The translations under genes and the position numbers were made by a program. 64,000 nucleotides of DNA from Acheta domesticus (lineage: Eukaryota; Arthropoda; Insecta; Orthoptera; Gryllidae): contig JAHLJT010009436.1 in assembly GCA_031308135.1 (NCBI GenBank), positions 218,999,286-219,063,285 of the forward strand. The letters are read 5' to 3'. A model generated the notes under the pieces. It searched no databases. It saw nothing but the letters and a program-made list of their open reading frames with translations, and was not told where the DNA came from. This document shows, piece after piece, positions 45,935 to 57,394 of this stretch. The stretch's first letter is position 1. Each line of letters opens with the position of its first letter.

Positions 45935-46840
45935 CATTTCCAACGCGCACTAATGGATACGTCACGCGAACAAGAGCGCCCGCGCGTCATTTGCGCGCCG
46001 GGGCCGAGCGCCCAGAGCGGGTGCGCGGGGGGAGGAGGGGGCCCAGGCACTGGGGTTTGGAAGGGAGTTTAAAGCGCGGGCGCAGCGGAACGTTTAAGGA
46101 GGTGAAGGCAGGTCCAGAGCAGCTAATGGAAGTAGATGAGGGCGGGATCGGAGGGAAATCGGTGTGCTCTGGAACGGGAATCGAAAGGAATCGGTAGAAG
46201 GCAAATGTGAGTGTGACATGTCAATGAAATTGGTATGAGAGGTAGAGATTTGAGAGAGCAGGATGGGGGTACACAGGGGATGGATTGGACACAGGGTTGA
46301 ACAGGGGAGAGGGCACGCATGGAGTGAGAGGGGAAGGGGCAGCAATGGAAAAGGCGTAAGAGGGGGGGCACGTACGGGCGTGACGTGATATGCCATGGCG
46401 CGGCATGGAGGGGAGTTGCAAGACGTGGCGAGGAGTGGCGTGGTGTGGTGGGGGGTAGCGTGGCGGGGAGTGATGTGGCGGGGAGTGGCGTGGCTTGGTA
46501 GGGTGGTGGTGGCTAGGTAGAGTGGTAGGTTCGCTTGGTAGTAGAGGGGAAGGCGAGTCTGGGACGGGGACTCGGGTGAGAGAGGCTGCGAGCGGCAGGA
46601 CGCGGTTGAGAAAAGCGGGGTGCGAAAATGGATATTCTATATCCGCGAAGAGAGGGGAACTCTCGGCGCGTTCGGAATATCGACGACGCGTCGAAAGGTT
46701 TCGCGCGGCCGCCGCCGCCCACGCAGATGATCCCGGGAGCGCCCTGCGCCGCAGGCAGTGACGGCTGCTGGGCGGGGGCGGGGGGGGGCGGGGTACGGGA
46801 ACGGGGGGCGAGATGAAGGGTGGGGGCGGAGGAAGTGGGG
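45935..46840. repeat. CpG- and G-rich island with degenerate GTGGCG repeats
   Basis: Begins with a CpG-rich block (45945-46075) and continues as G-rich DNA. At about 46385-46505 variants of GGGGAGTGGCGTGGC repeat imperfectly. A second CpG-rich block covers 46650-46800. Long Pro-rich frames on the minus strand (for example 46221-46946) mirror this composition and are not called as genes. The CpG-rich ends could be promoter DNA. Confidence 0.5.
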
Positions 46841-46844
46841 CTGG

Positions 46845-47400
46845 ATAGAGAAGATTCGCTGCCGCTGTCATTTTGACACCTTGCACACTTCCCCGTCCGC
46901 CAACCCAACCTTGCAAAGCCCGGCTGCCATTCGAGCTGGAATTCACAACACCATTTACACCACCAGGTCGTTTCTGATCGGCTTGGCTCTTGTTACGCTA
47001 CCCACCGTTTTTCGTATCCTACCATAGAGCTACAGATTCAATTTATTTGTCTATATATAAACTAAGAACGCCAACGCCTAGTGTGTAAAGTGTAGTTAGT
47101 ACGAGATTTCTATCTCAAACTCTAACTAGTCATTATCACAAACTCTCCTTCCATGATGTGCCACCAGGACGTGAACAAATGTTTCTTTAAATAAAAAATA
47201 TAAAATATAAATTTCATAAAAATAAATACGCATGTAACAAGGGGAAGCCTTAATTTTTTTATTGGACGTACATATAAATGTTAGACATTGGTATGATTGC
47301 CGTCTGAACTCCCGTAGTTCTTCCTCTTCTTCTTTCCCTTCTTATTCTTCTTCCTCCTCTTCGTATTATTATTATATAGAAATTAATATATTAGATATTA
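46845..47400. other. Spacer, nothing recognised
   Basis: AT-rich with a TTC-rich stretch at about 47318-47362 just before the microsatellite. No gene. Confidence 0.5.
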
Positions 47401-47402
<2 letters not shown>

Positions 47403-47447
<45 letters not shown>

Positions 47448-47449
47448 TA
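47403..47449. repeat. (AAT)n microsatellite at the LINE 5' boundary
   Basis: About 15 AAT units, uninterrupted, ending a few bases before the first LINE codons. Confidence 0.97.
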
Positions 47450-47451
47450 TC

Positions 47452-49290
47452 GAGACAGTTGTCGCAAGCTGACTTAGGTTTTAAGCTCCATGGTGATGAA
47501 AGGCCAGTATCACATTTGTTTTACATGGATGATCTGAATGTGTTTGCTAAGAATGAAGCGATTCTCTCCCAAATGCTGTCTGTCGTGAATCACTTCAGCA
47601 ATGACATCTGCATGAAGTTTGGTCTTGACAAATGTGCAAAAATCAATTTAAAAAGAGGCAAACTGACAACTTCAGAGAGCACTGAAGTTGATATGCACAC
47701 TGTGATTCAAGATCTTGAGCCAGGTAAAACTTACAAATATCTGGGCATTGAAGAATGTGAAACTATCTCGAACGACAGAATGAAAGAGAGAATTCGTAGG
47801 GAGTATTACAGGAGAGTGAGACTGGTCCTGCAGTTCCCTCTGAATTCCAGGAATAAAATATCTGCAATAGGTAGTCTGGCGGTACCTGTGGTCGAATACA
47901 GTTTTGGACTAGTGAACTGGACTGAGCAAGAAATTCGCACCATGGATCGAAAAACCAGAAAACTGCTAACAATGCATCATGTTTCCCACCCTCGAGCAGA
48001 TATACATAAACTTTAGAGCAGATATACATAGACTTTATGTGTCACGTAAGGAAGGAGGAAGAGGCCTCAGACAAATTGAAGCCTCCTGGCACAACGCAAT
48101 AGTCGGGTTGGGGAAGTATGTAGTCAGCCATCAAGATGACCCACTAATGAGGCAGGTCATGAAATCTGACCGAAGAATGGGAAACAGAGGCATTGTTAGT
48201 GTAGCAAGAAGCATTGCGAAGAAAACTAGGCAAGACACGTCGAATAACACAGACACTGAACTTCTGATGCTGCTAAACATGAAGTGTGAGACACAAAAAA
48301 TGTTAAAGAAATCGTGGAGAGACAAACCACTCCACGGACAATACCTAAAAAGAATGGACAAGGTGCAGATCAATAAAGATCAATAATTTATGTGGCTTAA
48401 AAGGGGAAGAATGAAGCCAGAATCGGAAGCACTTGTAATAGCTGCCCAAGATCAGGCCTTGAGAACACGACATTTTGATAAAGCGGTTCTCAAAATTTCC
48501 CAAGATGATAAATGCCGAATTTGCCAGGAGCAAGTAGAAACCATTGATCATTGTCTCAGCTCGTCCAATCCTAGCAAAGACCGAATACTTGAAAAGACAC
48601 GACAGGGTGTGTAGCTACCTCCACTGGCAGATCTGTACCGCCCTCGAAGTTCCGAACACATGCCCCAAGTGGTACGAACACTCACCGTAACGTCTGTTGG
48701 ATTGTGTACGATATTGTACGACCAACAAATTCAAACTGATCGCACGATAGCAGCAAACAAACCGGATATAGTCATCCGGGATTTGGAGAACAAATCGTGT
48801 TTACTTATCGATATTGCTGTACCTTGCGATCGAAACGTCGTTACCAAGGAGGCAGAGAAACGTCTTAAATACAAGAGTTTGGAAATTGAGATCAGCCGAA
48901 TTCTCCAGTCTCCATACGCCTGGCGCTAAAATTCGCTATTGTCACGCTCGATGTGCACTCGAGGAGAAAGCCAGAAAACAACCCTGTGGGAGCGAGCGGG
49001 CGGCGGCGGAGGGTGTAAAAGCACAGGTCGCTCCGATAGTTATCGGAGCTCTGGGATTTGTTCCTCAAAATTTGTGTAAGAACTTGTCTAAACTCCCAGG
49101 TAATTCAAAAGACTGGGAAGTGCAAGAATTAGCTTTATTTGGAACAGCCCACATCTTGCGCGAAGTATTGTAGAGGCACCGACAGTCCCTAGATCTACCC
49201 CTTAGGTAGCTGGTTGCAACCTGGAGTAGATTTTACATTCAGCCGACACACATCTTTAGTCGTGATTTAGAGAAATGATGATAATAAAAT
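47452..49290 (+). mobile_element. 5'-truncated LINE with restriction-like endonuclease (R4/Dong-like)
   Basis: Non-LTR retrotransposon of the type with one ORF and a C-terminal restriction-like endonuclease. It starts inside the RT domain, directly after an (AAT)n tract, and its 3' end runs into 'gatgataataaaa' at about 49275-49287. Insertion into TAA/AAT repeats is the known preference of Dong-type members of the R4 clade, which supports that assignment. The RT motifs 1-5, N-terminal zinc finger and 5' UTR are missing. Confidence 0.85.
47462..49172 (+). pseudogene. LINE polyprotein remnant: RT end, CCHC, endonuclease
   Basis: Domains in order: the RT catalytic segment SHLFYMDDLNVFAK (about 47507-47548) with intact YMDD, then GLDKCAKI and YKYLGIEE, a connection region (ELNxxNKI-like, AVPVVEYSF), a CCHC-type finger (CRIC...H...; about 48514-48555, last Cys replaced), and an endonuclease-like segment KPDIVIRDLENKSCLLIDIA (48757-48816) with the PD...D pattern. 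It ends IVIGALG...GTAHILR near 49160. Breaks: a 22-bp tandem duplication at 47995-48036 shifts frame, a TAA at 48384-48386, a frameshift near 48575, and an unrelated GC-rich insertion at about 48920-49020. Non-functional. Confidence 0.88.
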
Positions 49291-49299
49291 ATTTAGAGG

Positions 49300-50160
49300 G
49301 CATAAAATTTTGTTTAAGAAGTTTCTCTTCGTATTTATTACTTATCGATCCATTTCGTATTTTAACAAGCAGTAGAATATTTCTTCTACGGAATGTCTAC
49401 TGAGGTAATTTACATTTCATTTTTTCCTTTCAGACGAGTGGTTAAAAACATTCTTTGTATCGGAAAAGCTTTCGCTAGATTGTTATCTTCTTTTCATTTT
49501 CTTGGACCGCTTGTTTTATCTCTACCTTCCACAACTCGGCGTCTCTCCTACGCACTCCAAATGTTTCCTTGGACTATTGCGTTTCTTTTCAGCACTTCAG
49601 GCAAAAATGGCTAAGATGAGAATTCCCACTCGATCTGTTCAGTGCCTTTGAATACAATGCACGTACCAATTACTACATTGCGTTTATAAAATTAGAGATG
49701 GGGCGATAAAAAAATTGTTGTGGGTTGCTCGTAGAAACGTAGGTGAATTAGACCTTTGTAATTCTTGTACGAACAGAAAAAATTCATCAATTATCATTGT
49801 AAATTCATGATATTCTCAGTGAAAATGATTGACGTTCTTCTCCTCGAAAATTCACCGAAGAGGGCAGCTAAAAAAACAGCAAAATATTCTTCGCAACATC
49901 ATCTGGTTCATTTCTTGCTGGTTCTTTTCTTTAGAAATTGGGCAACATATCTGGCGATTATCAAGGAGAATGTACAGACAGCAATTAGGGGAACGTTGTT
50001 TAATGTGAACCTATTTTTTATTTTACATTTCCATGCTATCAATAAATGTACAATTATTAGAAAATATTCACCAAAACGTCTACAATCTATGTACTGTACT
50101 AGTAGTAGGAAATGGTGTGGCATTTACGATGCTATCATCGAAATCAATAATAGATGTAGG
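49300..50160. other. AT-rich spacer, nothing recognised
   Basis: A plus frame at 49765-50301 is open for 178 codons, but its end is poly-Ile from the following AAT tract and I see no domain, so no gene is called. Confidence 0.45.
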
Positions 50161-50184
50161 CTCCCCATCGCAACTGTTTATTTT

Positions 50185-50231
50185 GGCATAAAGCTTTTTC
50201 GGCCGCATTGCGGCCATCTTCAGTGCTACAA

Positions 50232-50277
<46 letters not shown>

Positions 50278-50279
50278 TA
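50185..50279. repeat. Candidate element end plus (AAT)n microsatellite
   Basis: An (AAT)n tract at 50232-50275 is preceded by TTTTTCGGCCGCATTGCGGC at about 50194-50213, which includes the near-perfect palindrome GGCCGCATTGCGGCC, and by CATCTTCAGTGCTACAAA. A structured GC-rich end abutting AAT repeats is what a second TAA-targeting retroelement end would look like. The element itself is not identified. Confidence 0.5.
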
Positions 50280-50980
50280 TCTAAATTACAAAAAAATTTA
50301 AAAATTTTAAAGAATTAAAAACTTTTTACAGAATATTGTCAAGAATTGGATTTTAAAGAAATGTAAAATGTGAAATGGACATATAAATTTCTTAAAAAAT
50401 GACAAATGAAAATTAAATAAAATAAATGGAATCTATTACAAATAATATTATGAAGCAAACTGGAGTGAAATAAAACTGGAAAAGTATAATATAAAATGTG
50501 TAGATGGAAACGTAATTTTGAATAACAAATGTACATTTTGAAGAGAGGTGAAAATAGAAAATGAATAAATATGTAACTAAATAAATAAATGAATTAATAA
50601 ATTTAGGTGAGCAAACTGACATACCTCTTAGAGGCGGCTGTGGGCCTCAGTCCAGACAAGACAGCGAAGGGCGAAGGCATTGTACGCTATTTAAAGGAAA
50701 CGTTCAATGGAGGTAGGGGAGAACGCGGGTTTTTTTCTAGGAAATGGCCATTGCGGGAAAGGCCCAGGCGGGTGGCGGAAAAGAGGCAGGCAGAGGGGTT
50801 AATGTGCTTTGGAAGCGGCCAGTTTCAGAAGAGGGGAGAGAGAAGGAATCTGTTCATTCAAAATAGCGTGTTGGGGATTGTTTAATAAATTTCATCCTCG
50901 TCATCAAGTCCCTTTCCTGCAAATGAAAAAGATGCAACATGGCTAGAGAGCATAAATAGACTCCTGCCAGAGGTGGACTT
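50280..50980. other. AT-rich spacer, nothing recognised
   Basis: No supported feature. Confidence 0.45.
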
Positions 50981-50984
50981 CGCT

Positions 50985-51250
50985 TCGTCATGCATGTCTT
51001 CAGTGACATCGGTAATGTGTTGGGGTGCACGTGTGGAGCACGTGGTCGACCTTGGAGCGGAGGGGAGTGCGTGACGACCAAGATGCCTTTAAGTGCTTCC
51101 ATCGATCGGCGGATGACGAAACCGAGGCGCGCGCAACAGACGTCTTCCAGCGCGCCGCCCACCACGCTGCTTGCCGCAGGAAACGCTCTCGAGAAAGCCA
51201 CGAACCGCGCTTGCGAAATCGGAATCCGACAGTGGCAGATCGTGCTTAGT
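50985..51250. other. GC-rich island open on both strands
   Basis: A GC-balanced island with frames on both strands (50990-51277 plus; 50854-51264 minus) that are not low complexity. I recognise no domain in either. It could be a remnant of a mobile element gene or a single-copy exon. This is the best place in the window to look for an unrecognised coding fragment. Confidence 0.25.
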
Positions 51251-51299
51251 TCGCACGTGTGCATAACCCCAAAGTAATCGAAAAAGATCTTATCACATC

Positions 51300-52060
51300 T
51301 TAGGAATATACATTTTGCTTTTAATGTCGTTCAATATTCAAGATACTGCAGCAATATTGATGTATATGAAATCATTTTGAAAACAAAGCGCGTTCAACTC
51401 TCGGTCTCTCTGGCGTCCCAGTATTGCACCTCGCTCTCGGCTCTTTATTACGGGATTTACTGCATTTACCCTTCGGCTCTTCGCTTTAACACGGCGCAAG
51501 ATACGGTCTTTGGTGACGCAACCAAACGGATGGGCGGTCTTGTGGCCGAGCGCTGTGGAGCGCTGCGTGGCGACTGAGGCTGTCTGAGGAGATTACCAAT
51601 TTTGTTTTCGGTTGATTCTACTTCCAACTTAATTTTATAATTAATTGCGCATGTTATTGAAAGTAAACCAGTTCAGTCCAATACTGACGGTATTCAATGC
51701 ATTGTTTATGATATTTGGATAATTTGATTTTATTTAATATTAGGTTTGTTGATTCAAAACGTACTTGGAGTTCTTTGTGTAAAGTTGGTCGTTTTGGCTG
51801 AGAGTCCCTTTGTGTCTCGTGGAAGCCAGTCTGCCAGCAGCAGCTGGGCTAGCCAGCAGTTTGCGAGCGTTCTTGTGAATACGAATGTGTGTAGAAGATG
51901 TTTAATTATTGCAGTAGATACCAGGGTAGTGATGTTTTTGAAATAAATAATTTTATTTGTAAAAAAAGAGACCAAACAACAGTGCTTGGAAATCGCCAAA
52001 ACTATGTGAGCGGGAGATGAATACACCTGACAAGAACACTTCGCATAAAAATATATAAGT
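51300..52060. other. AT-rich spacer, nothing recognised
   Basis: No supported feature. The frames at 51746-51946 (plus) and 51754-52026 (minus) overlap and lack domains. Confidence 0.45.
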
Positions 52061-52064
52061 ATTA

Positions 52065-52166
52065 GTGGCGTTTTCTTTGAGTCATTTCATCTTCACACTT
52101 ACCATGAAGTTAAACCCAATAATGGTCGCTAATGACCTAGATGTTGATGCGACCTTAAATAACAAA
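52065..52166 (+). mobile_element. SINE-A copy 3 (5'-truncated)
   Basis: Only the 3' half is present. It includes the 'catttcatcttca' segment and the conserved tail at 52124-52163 (GTCGCTAATGACCTAGATGT, then TTGATGCGACCTTAAATAAC), followed by an A-rich end. The tRNA-like head is missing. Confidence 0.85.
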
Positions 52167-52169
52167 AAT

Positions 52170-53880
52170 AAAAAAAACGTAAATACTATACTTTTAATTT
52201 ACTCTTTACTTCATTTTCAGTCATCAATTCCACAAACTTTCGAGCATATATTGGTTTAAAAAAGCTCTATATACATTTGCAGTGCAAAAAGAATCTCCTT
52301 TACAACTAACCTTCAACCATGCACGAAAAATACCTTTCTATATACTGTGCACATGTTCTGCCTTTAAACAAATATTAAATTATTCTAAAGTAGTTCGGTT
52401 CTTTTTTAACTGTTTAGTATTATTTAATACTTACGACTGCCGTTGAAAAGGGACATGTTTCTGGTCTATACACACATACAATTACTTTAAAACTATTTCT
52501 GACTCCCTAAGAGCCGAAACTTTCACCACAACGCTTTGTTCGTTCCTTTGGATTCTGCTCAGCAGGCGACTGCGTGATGATTACGGTGGCATCACTTTCA
52601 CCCTCTACGACCTCTGGTGGCCAGTTCCGTGTTGCGCAGCCGTAAATTCACTGCAGATTCAGGAAACGGCGCTCGAATTGCGAGACGACAACGTTCTTCT
52701 TCTGGTGGTTTCCGTGAGGCGAATAACATTAAGCACATCACTGACACGCGTGCGATGAATCTCTAATAAGATCTAATATTGGAAAAACCTTAAGATCAGT
52801 CTGTTGTATCGAGCATTTATTCAATACCTGTAAAAATGTCATTGTAAGTGCGTTGTATGATGCAAAATTCAGAACAACATGAATTTTACTCATATTTTGT
52901 TATTTACCATTTGTAATTTCGTTCAAATCCTTTTAATCCATTTTATTTTTTAAAATGATTTATTTCACATCTGCATCATCGAATCTTTGTCGTGTGTATT
53001 AAGGACATCATAATTAAAGGGGAGTGTTACAAAGGGTTAATATCTCTGCAGATAATTTCCCTTGAAAGTTTTGTCACGACTAAACACTGGCAGAGAGCAT
53101 TCACTGCGTTATGCATCCGCCCTGCAGTACTGAAAAGAACTGCAATGAAAACTCTTGAGCTGCAATGAAATAAGACTATTTCTTCATTTAGAGCATTTTT
53201 CATTTGGTTTTATTAGAGCTTTTATATTTATTAGAGCATTTTTCATTTGGCAATAAAGATATATGCACGTTTTGAAAGTGAAGAATGAAACTAACAGTAA
53301 ACTCTTATATTCGCATTGTTAAAACAAATAATATGTGTATTTTTGCATTATTTTATCGCAAGAAGGGTTGAAGAAAGGCCTTTCAGTTCGCATTTTTGAC
53401 AGTCTAGAAGTTTGAGTGATTGTGATATTGAGTGATTTTCAGTGAGGTACGTATGCAACCTCTTCCTCCGTGACGCACGGGCTTGGAGCACGTTCAAGGA
53501 TGCTTTGCCGAAGTCTCCAGATATGTGACCGATTCAAGCAAAGTTCCAGTTGTGGCATGGTTGCTTTCTTGTGGCCCACCACGTGTCACAACTTAACTGT
53601 TGTCCCATCCATAGCGATTCGTTTCACCATCTTTCATTCAATGTAAATCACCCTACCATCATCCATCCAGTGGAAGGTAACGGCAATTCATCTCCATCAC
53701 ATGCCTACGAAAAGGGATGGCATAAACACGTAAGTCGCCTCTCTCGCGTACGCTCGACAAACAGGGTTTGATTCTCATCATGCAGACCGGAAGAACACGA
53801 AGAATCGTGGAGGCAATGAGTAGAATATCTGAGACATAGCTTCAAAGCCAGAAAAACTTACTTCCAGTTCCTTATCCAGG
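52170..53880. other. Mixed spacer with a short direct repeat
   Basis: AT-rich, with more balanced patches at about 52500-52740 and 53450-53780 whose frames show no domain. TAGAGCATTTTTCATTTGG occurs twice, about 50 bp apart, near 53189-53250. Confidence 0.45.
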
Positions 53881-53899
53881 GGGCGACTAGAATAAAAGG

Positions 53900-54245
53900 T
53901 GAAGTAAGGTGTTAGTGGCGCTGTTAGTAGTGGGGGCGTCTGGCAGCGACGGCAATAAATAAATAAGGTTGAAACCGAAGTGCAAGTTGGTGAGAAATTG
54001 GCGGTACCGGTGGCTGCGATCCTGTGGTGGGGCCTGTGTATTTGTAATAGCGGTAAAGGAGAACCTAATAGCGATGTAGTAAAGACTCAAGCAGCAATCA
54101 AGAGATGGTTTTGCGGAGACGGGGTAGGTTATGGCTGTGCAGGCGGTGGCTGGGGGGGGGAGGCGGTGGGGGGGGGTGATGGAGGTGAGAGGATGTTGGA
54201 GGCGGCGAAGAGGGGGACAGATGTAGCGGGAGATGACTAAAGCGG
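53900..54245 (+). repeat. G-rich degenerate low-complexity tract
   Basis: Degenerate G-rich sequence with GGCGGTGG-like motifs, densest at about 54135-54240. The minus strand gives Pro/Ser/His-rich frames (for example 53887-54288) that are compositional. Confidence 0.6.
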
Positions 54246-54249
54246 CTTT

Positions 54250-56530
54250 GTCGGTGAAGACGTAGGAAACAAAAGGACGAAGACTCACGGTGTGCTGGCA
54301 AAAGCGTCACAGTCCATTATGTTCGCGATATGAAAGTGGGGACGCTGGGTGCGGACGCTGTTCGACCGCAGTGGCTGCCCGTGCAAGGACATCCCCGGTC
54401 TTTGGGGCTGAGATTGTCACCCGAGACTGTTGGAAGGTGCATCACAACCAACACGTCTGTTTATGCGATGCTTTCATAGTTCAATTCGCGGAATCAAAAC
54501 GTTGTTGAGTGTATTGCAAAGTTGAAGTCGGTAGGTACGGTTCTCTGGTATTTCTCTGGTATACGTATTCTATCTATTGCAATTTTCGTTATATTAGATA
54601 AAACAACATATCATTTTTAAAAGTATTGTCTACTTTAGCGAGTTATTTGATAATTGCTTAAATTAATTTCAATTCTAAAAGAATATAAAGATCTGCTTTG
54701 GGTTCATAATGTAAAATGTGTGTGTATTCAGCAAACTGGTAATGTATAAATGTCAAATTTGTGATTGTCCTACTCTTACTACCCCTACTCTTACAAATTT
54801 GTAGTACCATTATCATTTGTAGTTGGTTTAATAAATTCACTTCGTAATGGTTTCTTAACTCGTTTGGACAGTAGTAGATTATATTGTACCAAAACGAAAA
54901 ATTAATATGTAACAATTATATGATTATATACATAGATTTAAAAAGAAATAATTATAACAGTAGTAATTAGATGGATTGAAAACATAAATTACAGAAATGG
55001 TGTTCTGTTGCCGGCATTGACTAAGTAAATATCAAACGTCACTATATTGTTGAAATAATATACTCTGAACAGCATCATCTTATGCGAGTGTCAAGATAAC
55101 CGGGATATTAACCAAGCTAATTTCTGCGGAACTCCCTCAGTCAATTTATAAGCTATGATAAACTTTTCTGAAAGGAGTAGTTTGCATCGTTGGTGCCTCA
55201 TAAATTACCCTATCTTCTTCTTTTAATACCGCTGCTACGAAGTTACGAACTAAAACGCATTTCCGAGAAACAATATACTGCATGAGTAACTTGTACCGGT
55301 ATCCTTCTCCATGACGACGCAAGAAATTTTCCTCCAAGTTTCCAGTGAAGACTTTGAAACTAATTCCAGCACAGTGCACTTCCTCATAACACCATCTTTC
55401 GTATTTTGTATAAATGAAAACGGAGATGCAAAATATTTGATGTTGCGTGCGCAGTAAGTTCCTTAAATTTTTACCTACTTCGCTTTCGATGTGGAAGCAA
55501 GGTCATTAAAATATTAATTTGAGTATAATCTTTGTATATAATAGATTTCCAAATACGCATACATTTTAAATATTTACTATCATCCTTATTACACACTAGA
55601 ATATTATTTGAAATAACTAACCAGTTCTAAAATATTAAATAGAATCGCATCCCTCGAAATACAAAAATTATGTACTTGTGTAAAATATGAAATTTGAAAA
55701 AAAGTTGCAACGAATTAATGACTGAGTTTGAAAGAAAGTCTAAAATATTTTTTCTATTGTAAGTTACGTATTGATTACGGTCATTGTCATAAAAAGGTGT
55801 CATTTAATTAACCTACCTTGCCCTGTTAAATTTTAATATTCTTGGATTTACCATTTGATATTGCCACTGCACTATTCATTCTGTATTCGTATGTTAGACA
55901 TATTATACAGGTTATGCATTTAAGAATGAAGATTAATACTTCCATCTAACTACTTGTCAATCAGTATGAAAACATTTCTTAGTGATTATAGGCTGCCAAA
56001 TGATTTTTAGTGAGCGAACATAACTTTTTCCTATTGTGATAAAATAATGAATGAATGATTAATTTTACCTTTATCTAATTTACTTTGCTAGCTCAGTTCT
56101 TTGGTTCTCATGCTCTCTATACAGAGAAGCCTGGAAGTCTGAAATTACTTATATTCCGAAGGAATTACATACAACGTGGCACAACAATAATTTTGTTTAT
56201 TAAGAATGGAATTTGAGATTAAAAATATAAAAATTCTCTTGCTTAATTTCATGCATTAAGTTCACTGTACCAAATTGTCTGGCGTTGTGAAACGATGGCC
56301 CCGCAGTTTGTAGCCCCTTGACTTCCGCGCCGAAAATCCGTCTGCTTCTTTCTTGCTGCTCACTTCTTGCACACTTGTTCCACAATTTGTCCTCCCTATT
56401 CGCGTCGATGTCCAACTTTAATAATTCAGGTTACATACGCGCCGCTACCACCAGGATGCCAGTCAACCACCAACTCTCCCTCGTCCAGGGCCCCCTTCTC
56501 GCGCGTCAACAACCTTCGTTACCTAGTAAC
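54250..56530. other. AT-rich spacer, nothing recognised
   Basis: No supported gene or element. Frames at 54658-54915 and 55146-55379 (minus) lack recognisable domains. Confidence 0.45.
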
Positions 56531-56535
56531 CGCGA

Positions 56536-56642
56536 CCGTCCAGATTAAAGCGCGGCGTTTGTTTTGTAATATTTTGTCTATTACAGCTCCGTCCGTCCAG
56601 ATTAAGGCGCGGCGTTTGTTCTGTAATATTTTGTATATTACA
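56536..56642 (+). repeat. 50-bp tandem duplication
   Basis: Units 56536-56585 and 56593-56642 both start CCGTCCAGATTAA and end TATTACA, and match at 47 of 50 positions, with 7 bases between them. A recent local duplication. Confidence 0.92.
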
Positions 56643-56649
56643 CTATGAA

Positions 56650-57380
56650 AATTCAAACTATAAAATCAAAACGATTATTCCTATTCATATAATAATAATA
56701 TTTTGCGCTTTCCCTACAATTTCAATATTCCACAACACATTCCATTTTTTTAGGTTCATGAATCTAACTCTTTCCTTGAAAGGTGATACGATCAACGATC
56801 TTTTTTTATAGATTTAGTGTTTTTGTTCATTAACTTTTCTCGATATTCATTTCAACATAACATTTTACGCGAGCCAATGACTTTGCCTGGTTGTCGCATT
56901 GTCACATACTAAAACTGTTTCATAACGTGGATTCCATTGATTCATTCTAGTACGCGCATTGTACGATATTCCATTCTAGCGATGAAGTGAGAAGCATCGA
57001 AATTCATATTTGACACTTGTGAATGGCAGCCAATTGCTTAGCCAAGCGGTGATAGTAATATCATCTATTCATTGTTGCAGTTGTAGTACCCATACGTATT
57101 GTTATATTTTTAACAGTTTCTCAATGTCACAAGTAATTGATTATTCCACAGTCAGTGGTATTCAATCATTATTTAAAGCACGTATGAAGCAGAACTTTTA
57201 TTTGAAGACACAATTTTGTCGTATTTACACTTTATTAAACAAACTAAAAAATTATATTTAATTACTCATTTAACAATAATTTCACCCCACAGTGTTTCTT
57301 GCCCAAGAGAAATTAGGCAAGCAATGTATCCACCCAGCAGTGTGTAAGGACAAACACCGCCCACCATTGGCTTTCAATCT
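56650..57380. other. AT-rich spacer, nothing recognised
   Basis: No supported feature. Confidence 0.5.
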
Positions 57381-57394
57381 GGAGTGGTTATTTC

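Noticed and set aside
46221..46946. A 241-codon Pro-rich minus-strand frame.
   Set aside because: Mirror of a G-rich plus strand; no domain or splice context.
49765..50301. A 178-codon plus-strand frame.
   Set aside because: No recognisable domain; its last part is poly-Ile from the AAT microsatellite.
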